Both the position numbers and the translations under genes were made by a program. This document shows, piece by piece, positions 7,511-14,708 of a stretch of 38,456 bases of DNA (position 1 is its first letter; every line of letters begins with the position of its first letter). The DNA comes from UQRS01 sp050946935. Its GTDB lineage: Bacteria; Bacillota; Clostridia; Oscillospirales; Acutalibacteraceae. Where the stretch lies: NCBI GenBank assembly GCA_050946935.1, contig JBMNVR010000020.1, positions 1 through 38,456 on the forward strand, in the 5' to 3' direction. The notes below the pieces were generated by a model, which was not told the origin of the DNA, searched no databases, and saw nothing but the letters and a program-made list of their open reading frames with translations.

Positions 7511-8743
7511 CTATCGCCGGGTGGCAAGCTGCCGCCTGCGCTCCTTTTTCGCGAAGGCCATCAGCTGCGGCTTATCTTTGATTAAAGCAAAATCAATGGT
7601 CGAGAGGGGAGTCCGCTCCCGCACCAGCTTGGTGTAAATACCGGCCCGGCGAACGTCTCCGATCAGGATATAGCCGGCCAGCCGGTCGTCCTTTACAAAC
7701 AGCTTTTTGTAGGCCTCCCCGTCGGAGGAGACGATCTCCTCCCCTTCATAGCAGCCAGCCGTGATTATGTGATATCCGAACATGCCCATGGCGTTCATTG
7801 CGATCGCCTGGTCGTACAACGACTCGCCTCCCGCCATGTTGATTCCTGCTGTGCGCCCCTGCATATAGGCGTTCGGCAGCAGCGCCAGCACCCGGTCGGT
7901 ATCCGACACGACGTCGTGGCTTTCGGCACAGTCCCCGGCGGCCCAGACGTTTTTCAGGCTGGTGGCGCAGTGAAGGTCGGTTTTGATGCCGCGGCCTGTT
8001 TCGCCCCCCGCGGCCGAGAAAAGTCCGGTGTTCGGGCGGACGCCGACCGCGACGACCAGCAGGTCGAAGGGCACCGTCCTGCCCGAGGCCAGTGTCGCCT
8101 GGTTTTTCTCAAAGGAGGCGACGCTGTCGCCCAGAATAAAGTCGATGTTGCCCTGCTGTTCGATTTTTTTCTGCACCAGGGCCGCTCCTTCGCCGTCGAG
8201 GATGCTGGGCAGGATGCGGTCGGCCAGGTCGGCCACTGTGATGTGTCCGCAGAGATGAGCGATCCCTTCGGCGCATTTCAGCCCGATCAGCCCCGCGCCC
8301 ATGATGAGAACCCGCGTCCGCCGGCTGAGCGCCTTTTCGAGCGCGGCCGCGTCGTCCAGCGACATGAAAGTGAATTTGTTTTCCACCTCGTCCAGTCCCG
8401 CAATCGGGGGGGTAAAGGGACGCGAGCCGGTGGCGATCAGCAGCCGGTCATAGGTCACTGTGCCGCCGTCGTCGAGCGTGACCGACCGCTTTTTTGTATC
8501 CAGCACGGTCGCTGTCTTTCCGAGGAGGGCTTTGACCCGGTTCTCAGTATAAAAATCGTCCGGGCGGTATTTCATCCGTTCCAGATCGGTCTTGCCGTAC
8601 AGCAGATAGGAGATCAGCGGACGGGAGTAGGTATGGTGTGTCTCGCTCGAGATCAGGGTGATTGAGCCGTCCGGATCAACCGTGCGGATGCCCTCGACCC
8701 CGCCGACAGCGGCGGCGGAATTTCCGATGATTACATAACGCAT
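7511..8743 (-). CDS. FAD-dependent NAD(P)H oxidoreductase of the glutamate synthase operon
   Basis: A 410-residue pyridine-nucleotide-disulfide oxidoreductase of the rubredoxin-reductase/NADH-oxidase type. The N-terminal FAD-binding dinucleotide fold starts MRYVIIGNSAAAVGG. ATGSRPFTPP and the NAD(P)H-binding VLIMGAGLIGLKCAEG follow, then the second FAD contact VWAAGDCAE. There is no redox-active CxxC. It probably passes electrons from NAD(P)H to the polyferredoxin encoded ten bases upstream and so feeds the FMN-Fe-S synthase subunit, replacing the usual GltD. The ATG is chosen because the conserved fold starts there; the long upstream extension is antisense-type sequence overlapping the ferredoxin gene. 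Confidence 0.88.
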   Translation of the reverse strand: MRYVIIGNSAAAVGGVEGIRTVDPDGSITLISSETHHTYSRPLISYLLYGKTDLERMKYRPDDFYTENRVKALLGKTATVLDTKKRSVTLDDGGTVTYDRLLIATGSRPFTPPIAGLDEVENKFTFMSLDDAAALEKALSRRTRVLIMGAGLIGLKCAEGIAHLCGHITVADLADRILPSILDGEGAALVQKKIEQQGNIDFILGDSVASFEKNQATLASGRTVPFDLLVVAVGVRPNTGLFSAAGGETGRGIKTDLHCATSLKNVWAAGDCAESHDVVSDTDRVLALLPNAYMQGRTAGINMAGGESLYDQAIAMNAMGMFGYHIITAGCYEGEEIVSSDGEAYKKLFVKDDRLAGYILIGDVRRAGIYTKLVRERTPLSTIDFALIKDKPQLMAFAKKERRRQLATRR

Positions 8744-8753
8744 ACGCTTTTCC

Positions 8754-9185
8754 CTACCTTTCCTCGAACACGATGGCCTTATTGGGACATCCGGTGACGC
8801 AGGCCGGCACGCCGCCGTTTTTCGTACATAGCTCGCACTTCTGCACCGGTCCCTCCTCCGACGGGAGGATGGCACCGTAGGGGCAGACCAGCACGCAGGT
8901 ATAGCAGCCGACGCATTTCTCCTTGTCGATGGAGACCATGCCGTCGCCGTTCTGGCGCAGCGCGCCGGTGATGCAGGATTTGACGCAGAGCGGATCCTCA
9001 CAGTGGCGGCAGTTGACCGCGAAGCAGACGTGATCCGCCCCCTCTTCCACCTGGATATTAGGGTGGATGGCAACCCCTTTCAGGGCTTTGACCATGTCGT
9101 CTTTGCCCGAATTGGCAAAGGCGCAGTTGTATTCACAGAGGTGGCAGCCGAGGCACCATTCCTCATTCACATAGATGCGTTTCAT
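8754..9185 (-). CDS. Four-cluster ferredoxin electron-transfer subunit
   Basis: A 143-residue HycB/DmsB-like polyferredoxin with sixteen-cysteine logic: CLGCHLCEYNC, CRHCEDPLCVKSC, CVGCYTCVLVCPYGAI and CELCTKNGGVPACVTGCP. Such proteins carry up to four [4Fe-4S] clusters and wire a flavoprotein to a catalytic subunit. Here it sits between the FMN-Fe-S synthase core and the FAD oxidoreductase, so a role as the electron wire of this glutamate synthase is likely. The start could also be an ATG four codons earlier, but that one abuts its AAGGGA site, so the internal MKRIYVNEEW start is preferred, with modest certainty. Confidence 0.9.
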   Translation of the reverse strand: MKRIYVNEEWCLGCHLCEYNCAFANSGKDDMVKALKGVAIHPNIQVEEGADHVCFAVNCRHCEDPLCVKSCITGALRQNGDGMVSIDKEKCVGCYTCVLVCPYGAILPSEEGPVQKCELCTKNGGVPACVTGCPNKAIVFEER

Positions 9186-9252
9186 AAATTGAACCATTCC
9201 CTTTCACTCGTATCCTGAAGCGGCTCGCAGAAAAAAGCGACGGCGTTTTCGC

Positions 9253-10758
9253 TTATTCGCCTGCGTGCTTGATGCCGAGGATGTCCAACTCTTTCTGGTT
9301 CAGCCCGACCCCTCGAAGCATCAACCGGTTGCCGCGCAGTGCCTCGATCGAATTGATGCCCATGCCGCCCATCATCTCCTTGATTTCATGATTCCAAGCG
9401 GTGACCAGGTTGACGAGACGCTCGTACCCGATCTCGGGATTCAGGCGCTTGACCAGCTCGGGCCGCTGGGTCGCAATGCCCCAGTTGCAGCGTCCGGTCT
9501 GACAGCTTCGACAGAGATGGCAGCCAAGCGCCAGCAGGGCGCTGGTTCCGATATAGACTGCATCGGCGCCCAGCGCGATGGCCTTGACCACGTCGGCACT
9601 GCTGCGGATCGAGCCGCCCACGACGATCGAGACGTTTCCGCGGATTCCCTCCTCCCGCAGGCGGGCGTCGACCGACGCGAGCGCCAGCTCGATCGGAATG
9701 CCGACGTTGTTGCGGATGCGGGTGGGCGCGGCGCCGGTACCGCCGCGGAAGCCGTCGATGGCGATGATGTCGGCTCCGCTGCGGGCGATGCCGCTGGCGA
9801 TGGCCGCGACATTATGTACCGCTGCGATCTTGACGATGACCGGCTTTTTGTGCTCGGTCGCCTCTTTGAGCGAGTCGACCAGCTGCCGCAGATCCTCAAT
9901 GGAATAGATGTCGTGGTGCGGCGCGGGAGAGATGGCGTCCGATCCCTCCGGAATCATGCGGGTGGCCGAGATGTCTCCCACAATTTTCTCCCCCGGTAGA
10001 TGGCCGCCGATGCCCGGCTTGGCGCCTTGGCCGATCTTGATTTCGATGGCGGCGCCGGCCTCCAGATAATCCTTGTAAACGCCGAAGCGTCCCGACGCGA
10101 CCTGCACAATGGTGTGCGGGCCGTATTTGTAGAAATCCTTGTGCAGACCGCCCTCGCCCGTGTTGTAATAGGTGCCGAGCGCCGCCGCCGCGCGCGCCAG
10201 ACTGGCGTGGGCGTTGTAACTGATCGAGCCATAGGACATGGCCGAGAACAGGATCGGCACCTCCAGTTCGAGCTGTGGAGTGAGGTTGGGGATCAGCTTG
10301 CCAAAACGGTCGCGCGCAATCTTATCCGGTTTTTTGCCGAGATAGGTCTTGGTTTCCATCGGTTCGCGCAGCGGGTCGATCGAGGGGTTGGTGACCTGTG
10401 ACGCATTGATGAGGATTTTATCCCAGTAGATCGGAAACGGCTCAGGGTTTCCCATGGAGGAGAGAAGAACGCCGCCGGTTTCCGCCTGGCGGTAAATTTC
10501 GGTGATGGCCGCCTTGGACCAGTTGGCGTTTTCTTTGAATACGTCGTCGGTTTTGACGATTTTGAGCGCCCGGGTGGGGCAGAGCGCCACACAACGGTGG
10601 CAGTTGACGCAGCGGGAAGAATCGCTGGTCATCAGACCCGTGTCGGGGTCAAAGGCATGTACCTCGTTGGCACATTGCCGCTCGCAGACCCGGCAGCCGA
10701 TACATTTATTTGCATCCCGAACCACTTCGTATTCGGGCATGAAGTAATTTACAGACAC
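9253..10758 (-). CDS. Glutamate synthase FMN/Fe-S core subunit with N-terminal ferredoxin domain
   Basis: A 501-residue protein. Residues about 10-75 hold a two-cluster ferredoxin module (CIGCRVCERQC and CVNCHRCVALCP). Residues about 110-490 are the FMN-binding synthase barrel, with SAMSYGSIS, GEGGLHKDF, KIGQGAKPGIGGHLPGEK, SPAPHHDIYSIEDL, GADIIAIDGFRGGTGAAP and the Fe-S cysteines in CHLCRSCQTGRCNWG. This subunit makes glutamate from 2-oxoglutarate and tunnelled ammonia. It begins with GTG behind AAGGAGGG, and its first ten bases overlap the end of the glutaminase gene, implying translational coupling. The layout matches the archaeal-type split synthase rather than the fused proteobacterial GltB. 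Confidence 0.93.
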   Translation of the reverse strand: MSVNYFMPEYEVVRDANKCIGCRVCERQCANEVHAFDPDTGLMTSDSSRCVNCHRCVALCPTRALKIVKTDDVFKENANWSKAAITEIYRQAETGGVLLSSMGNPEPFPIYWDKILINASQVTNPSIDPLREPMETKTYLGKKPDKIARDRFGKLIPNLTPQLELEVPILFSAMSYGSISYNAHASLARAAAALGTYYNTGEGGLHKDFYKYGPHTIVQVASGRFGVYKDYLEAGAAIEIKIGQGAKPGIGGHLPGEKIVGDISATRMIPEGSDAISPAPHHDIYSIEDLRQLVDSLKEATEHKKPVIVKIAAVHNVAAIASGIARSGADIIAIDGFRGGTGAAPTRIRNNVGIPIELALASVDARLREEGIRGNVSIVVGGSIRSSADVVKAIALGADAVYIGTSALLALGCHLCRSCQTGRCNWGIATQRPELVKRLNPEIGYERLVNLVTAWNHEIKEMMGGMGINSIEALRGNRLMLRGVGLNQKELDILGIKHAGE

Positions 10759-11864
10759 CGCTGTTCACCCTCCTTATTCAGCTTGAAGATCACCGGTTCT
10801 CCGCCCTTTGGCGCCCAGATGCGGTCGAGATCCGGTTCCATTACCCGGATGGCGCACTCCTCGCTGGCGATGTAGGCCATGTCGCCCTTTTCGCCCACGA
10901 CCATGGAACGGAGCTTGAGCCGGTCGTTGAGGGCCATGACCCCGCCATTGAAGCCCAGCAGGATGGAGAACGGCCCGGTAATCAGCATCGGCCCGAAAGC
11001 GCTGCGCAGATAGGTCAGTTTCTCCCGCGTTTCGGCCGGCTGGCGCTCGATGGTCGACCAGAAGGAGGCGGCCACGACGCTGGAAGCTTCCTCCAATGAG
11101 AGGCCCTGCCGCCGGACGAGAAAGTCGAACATATAGGTGATGACCTCGGTATCGGTCAGAAGGGTGCATTTATAGCCGAACATTTCAATAAACCGGCGGT
11201 TGGCGTCGTAGGAGGAAATCTCCCCGTTGTGTACGATGGAAAACTCGCCCAGCGCGAAAGGATGCGCGCCGCCCCACCAGCCGGGAGTGTTGGTCGGATA
11301 CCGGCCGTGCGCCGTCCAGCAGTAGCCCTCGTATTCGTCCAGACGGTAGTATTCGCCGACATCTTCCGGAAAGCCGACCGCCTTGAAAACACCCATGTTT
11401 TTTCCGCTTGAGAAGACATAGGCGCCCTCAATCTGCGCGTTGACCTTGTTGACGAAATGGGTGACATAGCTGGCCTCGTCCAGATGGCTGTCGGCAAGGC
11501 GGGTGGGCAGAGGTGCGGCGAAATACCGCCAGATCAGCGGTTCGTCCGTGATGGCAGGTGTTTTACGCACCGGAATTTTGGAGAGGTTGACGATGTCGAA
11601 CCGGCGCTCGAGATAATTTTCGCACGCCTCCTTGGCCTTCTGGCTGTCATAAAAAATGTGGAAAGCGTACAGTTCCTTATACTGCGGATAGATGCCGTAG
11701 CCGGCAAAGCCGCCGCCCAGCCCGTTGGACCGGTCGTGCATGGTTGAGATCGAGTCGACGATCACCGATCCGTTGACCGGCGCGCCGCTCTTTGAAAAGA
11801 TACCCGAGATGGCGCAGCCCGACGGGATGCGGACGTTGCCCTCGCGCAGTTCTTCTCGGATCAT
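10749..11864 (-). CDS. Glutamate synthase class II glutamine amidotransferase subunit
   Basis: A 371-residue Ntn-type glutaminase, the detached N-terminal domain of GltB, which releases ammonia from glutamine. The nucleophile appears as Cys17 in SGCAISGIFSKSG, so 16 residues must be removed to expose it, as in fused GltB precursors. Further active-site segments are GRYPTNTPGWWGGAHPF, IVHNGEISS and TDTEVITYMFD. It is first in the five-gene operon. GGAGGG precedes the ATG, and a promoter plus an attenuator lie upstream. Confidence 0.93.
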   Translation of the reverse strand: MIREELREGNVRIPSGCAISGIFSKSGAPVNGSVIVDSISTMHDRSNGLGGGFAGYGIYPQYKELYAFHIFYDSQKAKEACENYLERRFDIVNLSKIPVRKTPAITDEPLIWRYFAAPLPTRLADSHLDEASYVTHFVNKVNAQIEGAYVFSSGKNMGVFKAVGFPEDVGEYYRLDEYEGYCWTAHGRYPTNTPGWWGGAHPFALGEFSIVHNGEISSYDANRRFIEMFGYKCTLLTDTEVITYMFDFLVRRQGLSLEEASSVVAASFWSTIERQPAETREKLTYLRSAFGPMLITGPFSILLGFNGGVMALNDRLKLRSMVVGEKGDMAYIASEECAIRVMEPDLDRIWAPKGGEPVIFKLNKEGEQRCL

Positions 11865-11953
11865 TGGGAATCCCTCCAGTTTACTCCAATTTCAAGCTTT
11901 CCTTGTTCTGCCTTTGCGCAAAACGCAAAGTGCATAAAAGCCCGCTGACAAAG

Positions 11954-12012
11954 AAAAAAGCCCACCGGAACGCAAGCTTTACACAGCCTTGTTCCAGTGG
12001 ACTTCTTTGTCC
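11954..12012 (-). promoter_or_regulatory. Attenuator in the glutamate synthase leader
   Basis: A 12-pair terminator stem (GTCCACTGGAAC / GTTCCGGTGGGC with two G-U pairs) is followed by six Ts. The hairpin GGAC-AAAGAA-GTCC just upstream uses the same GTCC, so the two structures are exclusive. Its hexaloop again has A1 and G4. The predicted transcription start is about four or five bases before this hairpin, exactly as at glnN. The same terminator is the only one seen behind the upstream ABC transporter genes. Confidence 0.7.
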
Positions 12013-12022
12013 TTTGCAGACT

Positions 12023-12051
12023 ATTATGCACGAAACAGTTCATTTTGTCAA
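12023..12051 (-). promoter_or_regulatory. Promoter of the glutamate synthase operon
   Basis: TTGACA and CATAAT on the minus strand with 17-base spacing. The -35 box starts nine bases after the stop codon of the ABC ATPase gene. Confidence 0.8.
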
Positions 12052-12059
12052 GAGCTTAT

Positions 12060-12857
12060 TTACAAAACTTTCGACAGAAAATCCTGCAGCCGGGGATTTT
12101 GCGGGTTTTCAAAAAAATCTTTGGGATTGTTTTCTTCCAGAATGCGGCCCTCATCCATGAAGAGGACGCGGGTGGCGACCTCGCGGGCGAAGCCCATCTC
12201 ATGCGTGACGATGACCATGGTCATCCCCTCGTCGGCCAGCGCCTTCATCAGTTCGAGCACCTCGCCTACCATCTCAGGGTCGAGGGCGGAGGTCGGCTCG
12301 TCGAACAGAATAACGTCAGGGTTCATGGCCAGCGAACGGACAATGGCGACCCGCTGCTTCTGCCCGCCCGAAAGCATGGCGGGATAGACGTCGGCCTTAT
12401 CCTCCAGCCCGATGCGTTTCAGCAAAGAGAGGGCCTGCTCGCGCGCCGCTTCTCGGATTTGTTTGTCTGACAGAAGCTGCGTGTCCTTCGGCGCTTTGCC
12501 AAGCAGCCTTTGCCGCCTGCGGGTACGCATCCGCTTTTTCTCCACATATACGGGGGCAAGCATGATGTTCTCGATCACCGTTTTATTGTTGAAAAGGTTG
12601 AAATGCTGAAAGACCATGCCCATCTTCTGTCGGTGGACGTTGATGTCGACATGCATATCGGCAATATCCACCCCGTTGAAAATCACGCTGCCGGAGGTTG
12701 GATCCTCCATGCAGTTCAGGCAGCGCAGAAAGGTGCTCTTGCCCGAGCCGGAGGGGCCGACGACCACGACCTTCTCTCCCTGCTTGATGGTGATGTTGAT
12801 GTCCTTGAGGACGTGGAGTTCGCCAAAGCTTTTGTTCAGGTTAACGACCTCGATCAC
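12060..12857 (-). CDS. Amino-acid ABC transporter ATPase (GlnQ-like)
   Basis: A 265-residue polar amino-acid transport ATPase. Walker A is GPSGSGKST, the Q-loop lies in GMVFQHFNLF, the signature is LSGGQKQR, Walker B with catalytic Glu is VILFDEPTSALDP and the switch His is in VTHEMGFA. Between the Q-loop and the signature there is an insertion of about 25 residues, strongly basic (KKRMRTRRRQRLLGKAP), absent from ordinary GlnQ proteins of about 240 residues. It overlaps the permease gene by 17 bases, so the two are translationally coupled. The substrate cannot be read from the sequence; glutamine or another polar amino acid is plausible given the neighbours. Confidence 0.92.
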   Translation of the reverse strand: MIEVVNLNKSFGELHVLKDINITIKQGEKVVVVGPSGSGKSTFLRCLNCMEDPTSGSVIFNGVDIADMHVDINVHRQKMGMVFQHFNLFNNKTVIENIMLAPVYVEKKRMRTRRRQRLLGKAPKDTQLLSDKQIREAAREQALSLLKRIGLEDKADVYPAMLSGGQKQRVAIVRSLAMNPDVILFDEPTSALDPEMVGEVLELMKALADEGMTMVIVTHEMGFAREVATRVLFMDEGRILEENNPKDFFENPQNPRLQDFLSKVL

Positions 12858-13551
12858 TTTTTCTCAAACTCCTTTCCATCAGCTTGATCATCAGACTGAT
12901 AATCAGGACAAGGACGATATAAATCAGAGCCATCACAAGATAGGGCACCATGAATTCATAGCTGTTGCTGCCGATATAGTTGAAAGCGACATAGAGATCG
13001 GTTGCTCCAATAAAGCTGACCACCGATGTCTCCTTAATCAGAGTGATGAACTCGTTGCCCAGGGTCGGCAGGATGTTTTTGACCGCCTGGGGAATAACAA
13101 TTTTCAGCATGGTCGTCCCGAAACTGAGGCCGACCGACCGGCCGCCCTCCATCTGTCCCTGGTCGACCGAGAGGATGCCGCTGCGCATAATCTCCGAAAT
13201 ATAGGCGCCGCTGTTGAGGCCGAAAACGATAATGGCTACCGCGACCGATTGAAGCTTGATCCCCATCAGGGGCAGCGCGACGTAGTAGACGACCAGCAAC
13301 TGCACCACCATCGGCGTGCCGCGGAAGAGCGCGACGTAAAAGCTGCATATGCCGTTGAGAATGCGGGGCAGCAGCTTATATTTCGGCAAAACGCGGACGG
13401 TTGCGATCAGGGTGCCGATCACGATACCGATCAAAAGGCCGATAATCGCGATCTTCAGGGTGTTTTGCAGGCCCTGCAGCACCGTTTTATACCCGTCGGC
13501 GTCGATGAATATTTCGATAAAGCGTTCGATTTTTCTTTCAAAATTACCCAT
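12841..13551 (-). CDS. Amino-acid ABC transporter permease (HisM/GlnP type)
   Basis: A 236-residue inner-membrane permease with about five hydrophobic helices. The family's early helix (TLKIAIIGLLIGIVIGTLIA), FYVALFRGTPMVVQL, the EAA-type cytoplasmic loop (EGGRSVGLSFGTTMLKIVIPQA) and ETSVVSFIG are clear. A single permease gene suggests a homodimer. It follows the binding-protein gene after a gap holding a stable hairpin. Confidence 0.92.
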   Translation of the reverse strand: MGNFERKIERFIEIFIDADGYKTVLQGLQNTLKIAIIGLLIGIVIGTLIATVRVLPKYKLLPRILNGICSFYVALFRGTPMVVQLLVVYYVALPLMGIKLQSVAVAIIVFGLNSGAYISEIMRSGILSVDQGQMEGGRSVGLSFGTTMLKIVIPQAVKNILPTLGNEFITLIKETSVVSFIGATDLYVAFNYIGSNSYEFMVPYLVMALIYIVLVLIISLMIKLMERSLRKSDRGR

Positions 13552-13581
13552 AATTCAAGTTCCCGTAATCCGGTTGGAATA

Positions 13582-13614
13582 CAGATAGCCTCACCGCTGT
13601 GATGAGGCTATCTG
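13582..13614 (-). other. Intercistronic hairpin between binding protein and permease genes
   Basis: A perfect 12-pair stem (CAGATAGCCTCA / TGAGGCTATCTG) with a nine-base loop and no T-run. Such structures commonly protect the upstream message, letting the binding protein outnumber the membrane subunits. The role here is inferred from position. Confidence 0.6.
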
Positions 13615-13643
13615 CACAAAACCTTGTATTTTCAGACAATGCT

Positions 13644-14525
13644 TCAGGCGAGCTTGTTGATCGCCTCAGTAATTGCGGCCGCAGGGGCAGAGTCAATGAT
13701 GACGTAGTTCAAGCCGCCGTTGATCAGGTCCTGCACGGCCAGAGAACCGTTTTTATATCCGGTGCAGGTGACGTTAAAGCCGTCGAAGCCCCAATCGGCG
13801 TCGCCCTCGACAAAGAACTGGCCGGTTGTGCCGTTCTGTACGCCGATCTTGGTGTTCTTGTCATAGGTGTTCAGGATGGCGGTTACGTCGTCGGCGGTTT
13901 TGCAGTTGTCAAAGGTGGTGTCGTCGCCCGCCACAATAATCCGCTGCGAAGCGGCGTAGTAAGCGTTCGAGAAATCGACATACTCCTTCCGGTCTTCCTT
14001 AACCGTCAGACCGGCCATGGCCAGGTCGCACTTATGCTGGCCGACCGAGAGGCAGACTGCATCGAAATCCATATTGTTGATGACCAGCTCTTTGCCGAGA
14101 TACTCGGCCAGGGCGGCGGCAATTTCCATGTCGATGCCGTAATAGTTGTCGCCCTCGGTATACTCAAACGGCTCGAAAGCGGCGTTGGTCGCAACGACCA
14201 GTTGATCCTTGCTCTCATCATAAACGGCCGATTTGACAGCGACCGGCGTGCCGTCGCCGAAGTAACGGTTGCAGATTTCTTCAAACTTGCCGTTGTCCAT
14301 GATCTGGGTGATAAAGCTGTTGACCTTTTCGAGCAGTTCGGGCTGCGCCTTGTCAACGCCGAAAGCATACTCTTCATCGGTTAGGTTGATGTCGATGACC
14401 TTGACGGCTGCCGCTTTGGTCCCGGACGAAGAGCCCGAAGCAGTGTCGTCTCCGTTGCTGCCGCAGCCGGCCATAACGGCGGCGCCGAGGCAGAGGGTCA
14501 AAAGGATTGCAAGAACTCTCTTCAT
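13644..14525 (-). CDS. Amino-acid ABC transporter binding lipoprotein, apparently circularly permuted
   Basis: A 293-residue lipoprotein. The signal peptide ends in MAGC (lipid-bearing Cys21), followed by a Ser/Gly-rich linker. Residues about 43-90 (VIDINLTDEEYAFGVDK, then LLEKVNSFITQI and EEICNRYFG) look like the last segment of a type 3 solute-binding protein. The normal beginning of the mature family (LVVATNAAFEPFEY) appears only at residue 109. The protein then stops at YVIIDSAPAAAITEAINKLA, just where the family would normally continue into that moved segment. No second copy of the segment exists at the C-terminus, so the order is permuted rather than duplicated. It captures an amino acid outside the membrane for the adjacent permease and ATPase. 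The ATG behind GGGAGG is preferred over an upstream extension. Confidence 0.93.
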   Translation of the reverse strand: MKRVLAILLTLCLGAAVMAGCGSNGDDTASGSSSGTKAAAVKVIDINLTDEEYAFGVDKAQPELLEKVNSFITQIMDNGKFEEICNRYFGDGTPVAVKSAVYDESKDQLVVATNAAFEPFEYTEGDNYYGIDMEIAAALAEYLGKELVINNMDFDAVCLSVGQHKCDLAMAGLTVKEDRKEYVDFSNAYYAASQRIIVAGDDTTFDNCKTADDVTAILNTYDKNTKIGVQNGTTGQFFVEGDADWGFDGFNVTCTGYKNGSLAVQDLINGGLNYVIIDSAPAAAITEAINKLA

Positions 14526-14547
14526 AAAAATTTCCTCCCAATGTTTA

Positions 14548-14605
14548 TTTGCGGTCTCGCCCGCAAACGCAAACATACTGTATCACAATTTTTCCAAAAA
14601 TGCAA
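14548..14605 (-). promoter_or_regulatory. Promoter and leader hairpin of the amino-acid ABC operon
   Basis: TTGCAT and TACAGT are spaced 17 bases apart on the minus strand. The transcript would start just before a seven-pair hairpin (TTTGCGG / CCGCAAA, loop GCGAGA). No terminator follows, so this leader is not an attenuator like those of the nitrogen genes. Confidence 0.6.
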
Positions 14606-14614
14606 CTGAAAGTG

Positions 14615-14655
14615 TAAAAAAATACTGAAACCGGGAGGAAAATCCCGGTTTCAGT
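14615..14655 (-). terminator. Terminator of the MATE exporter gene
   Basis: A 13-pair perfect stem (ACTGAAACCGGGA / TCCCGGTTTCAGT) followed by seven Ts after one base on the minus strand, some 50 bases past the stop codon. Confidence 0.85.
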
Positions 14656-14708
14656 CCGTAAAATATGTATATTTTAATGTATATACATTTTTATACCGCC
14701 TTTTTGAC

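Noticed and set aside
14548..14567. Hexaloop hairpin in the ABC transporter leader as another ANTAR target
   Set aside because: The loop is GCGAGA, lacking A1 and G4, and no terminator overlaps the stem.
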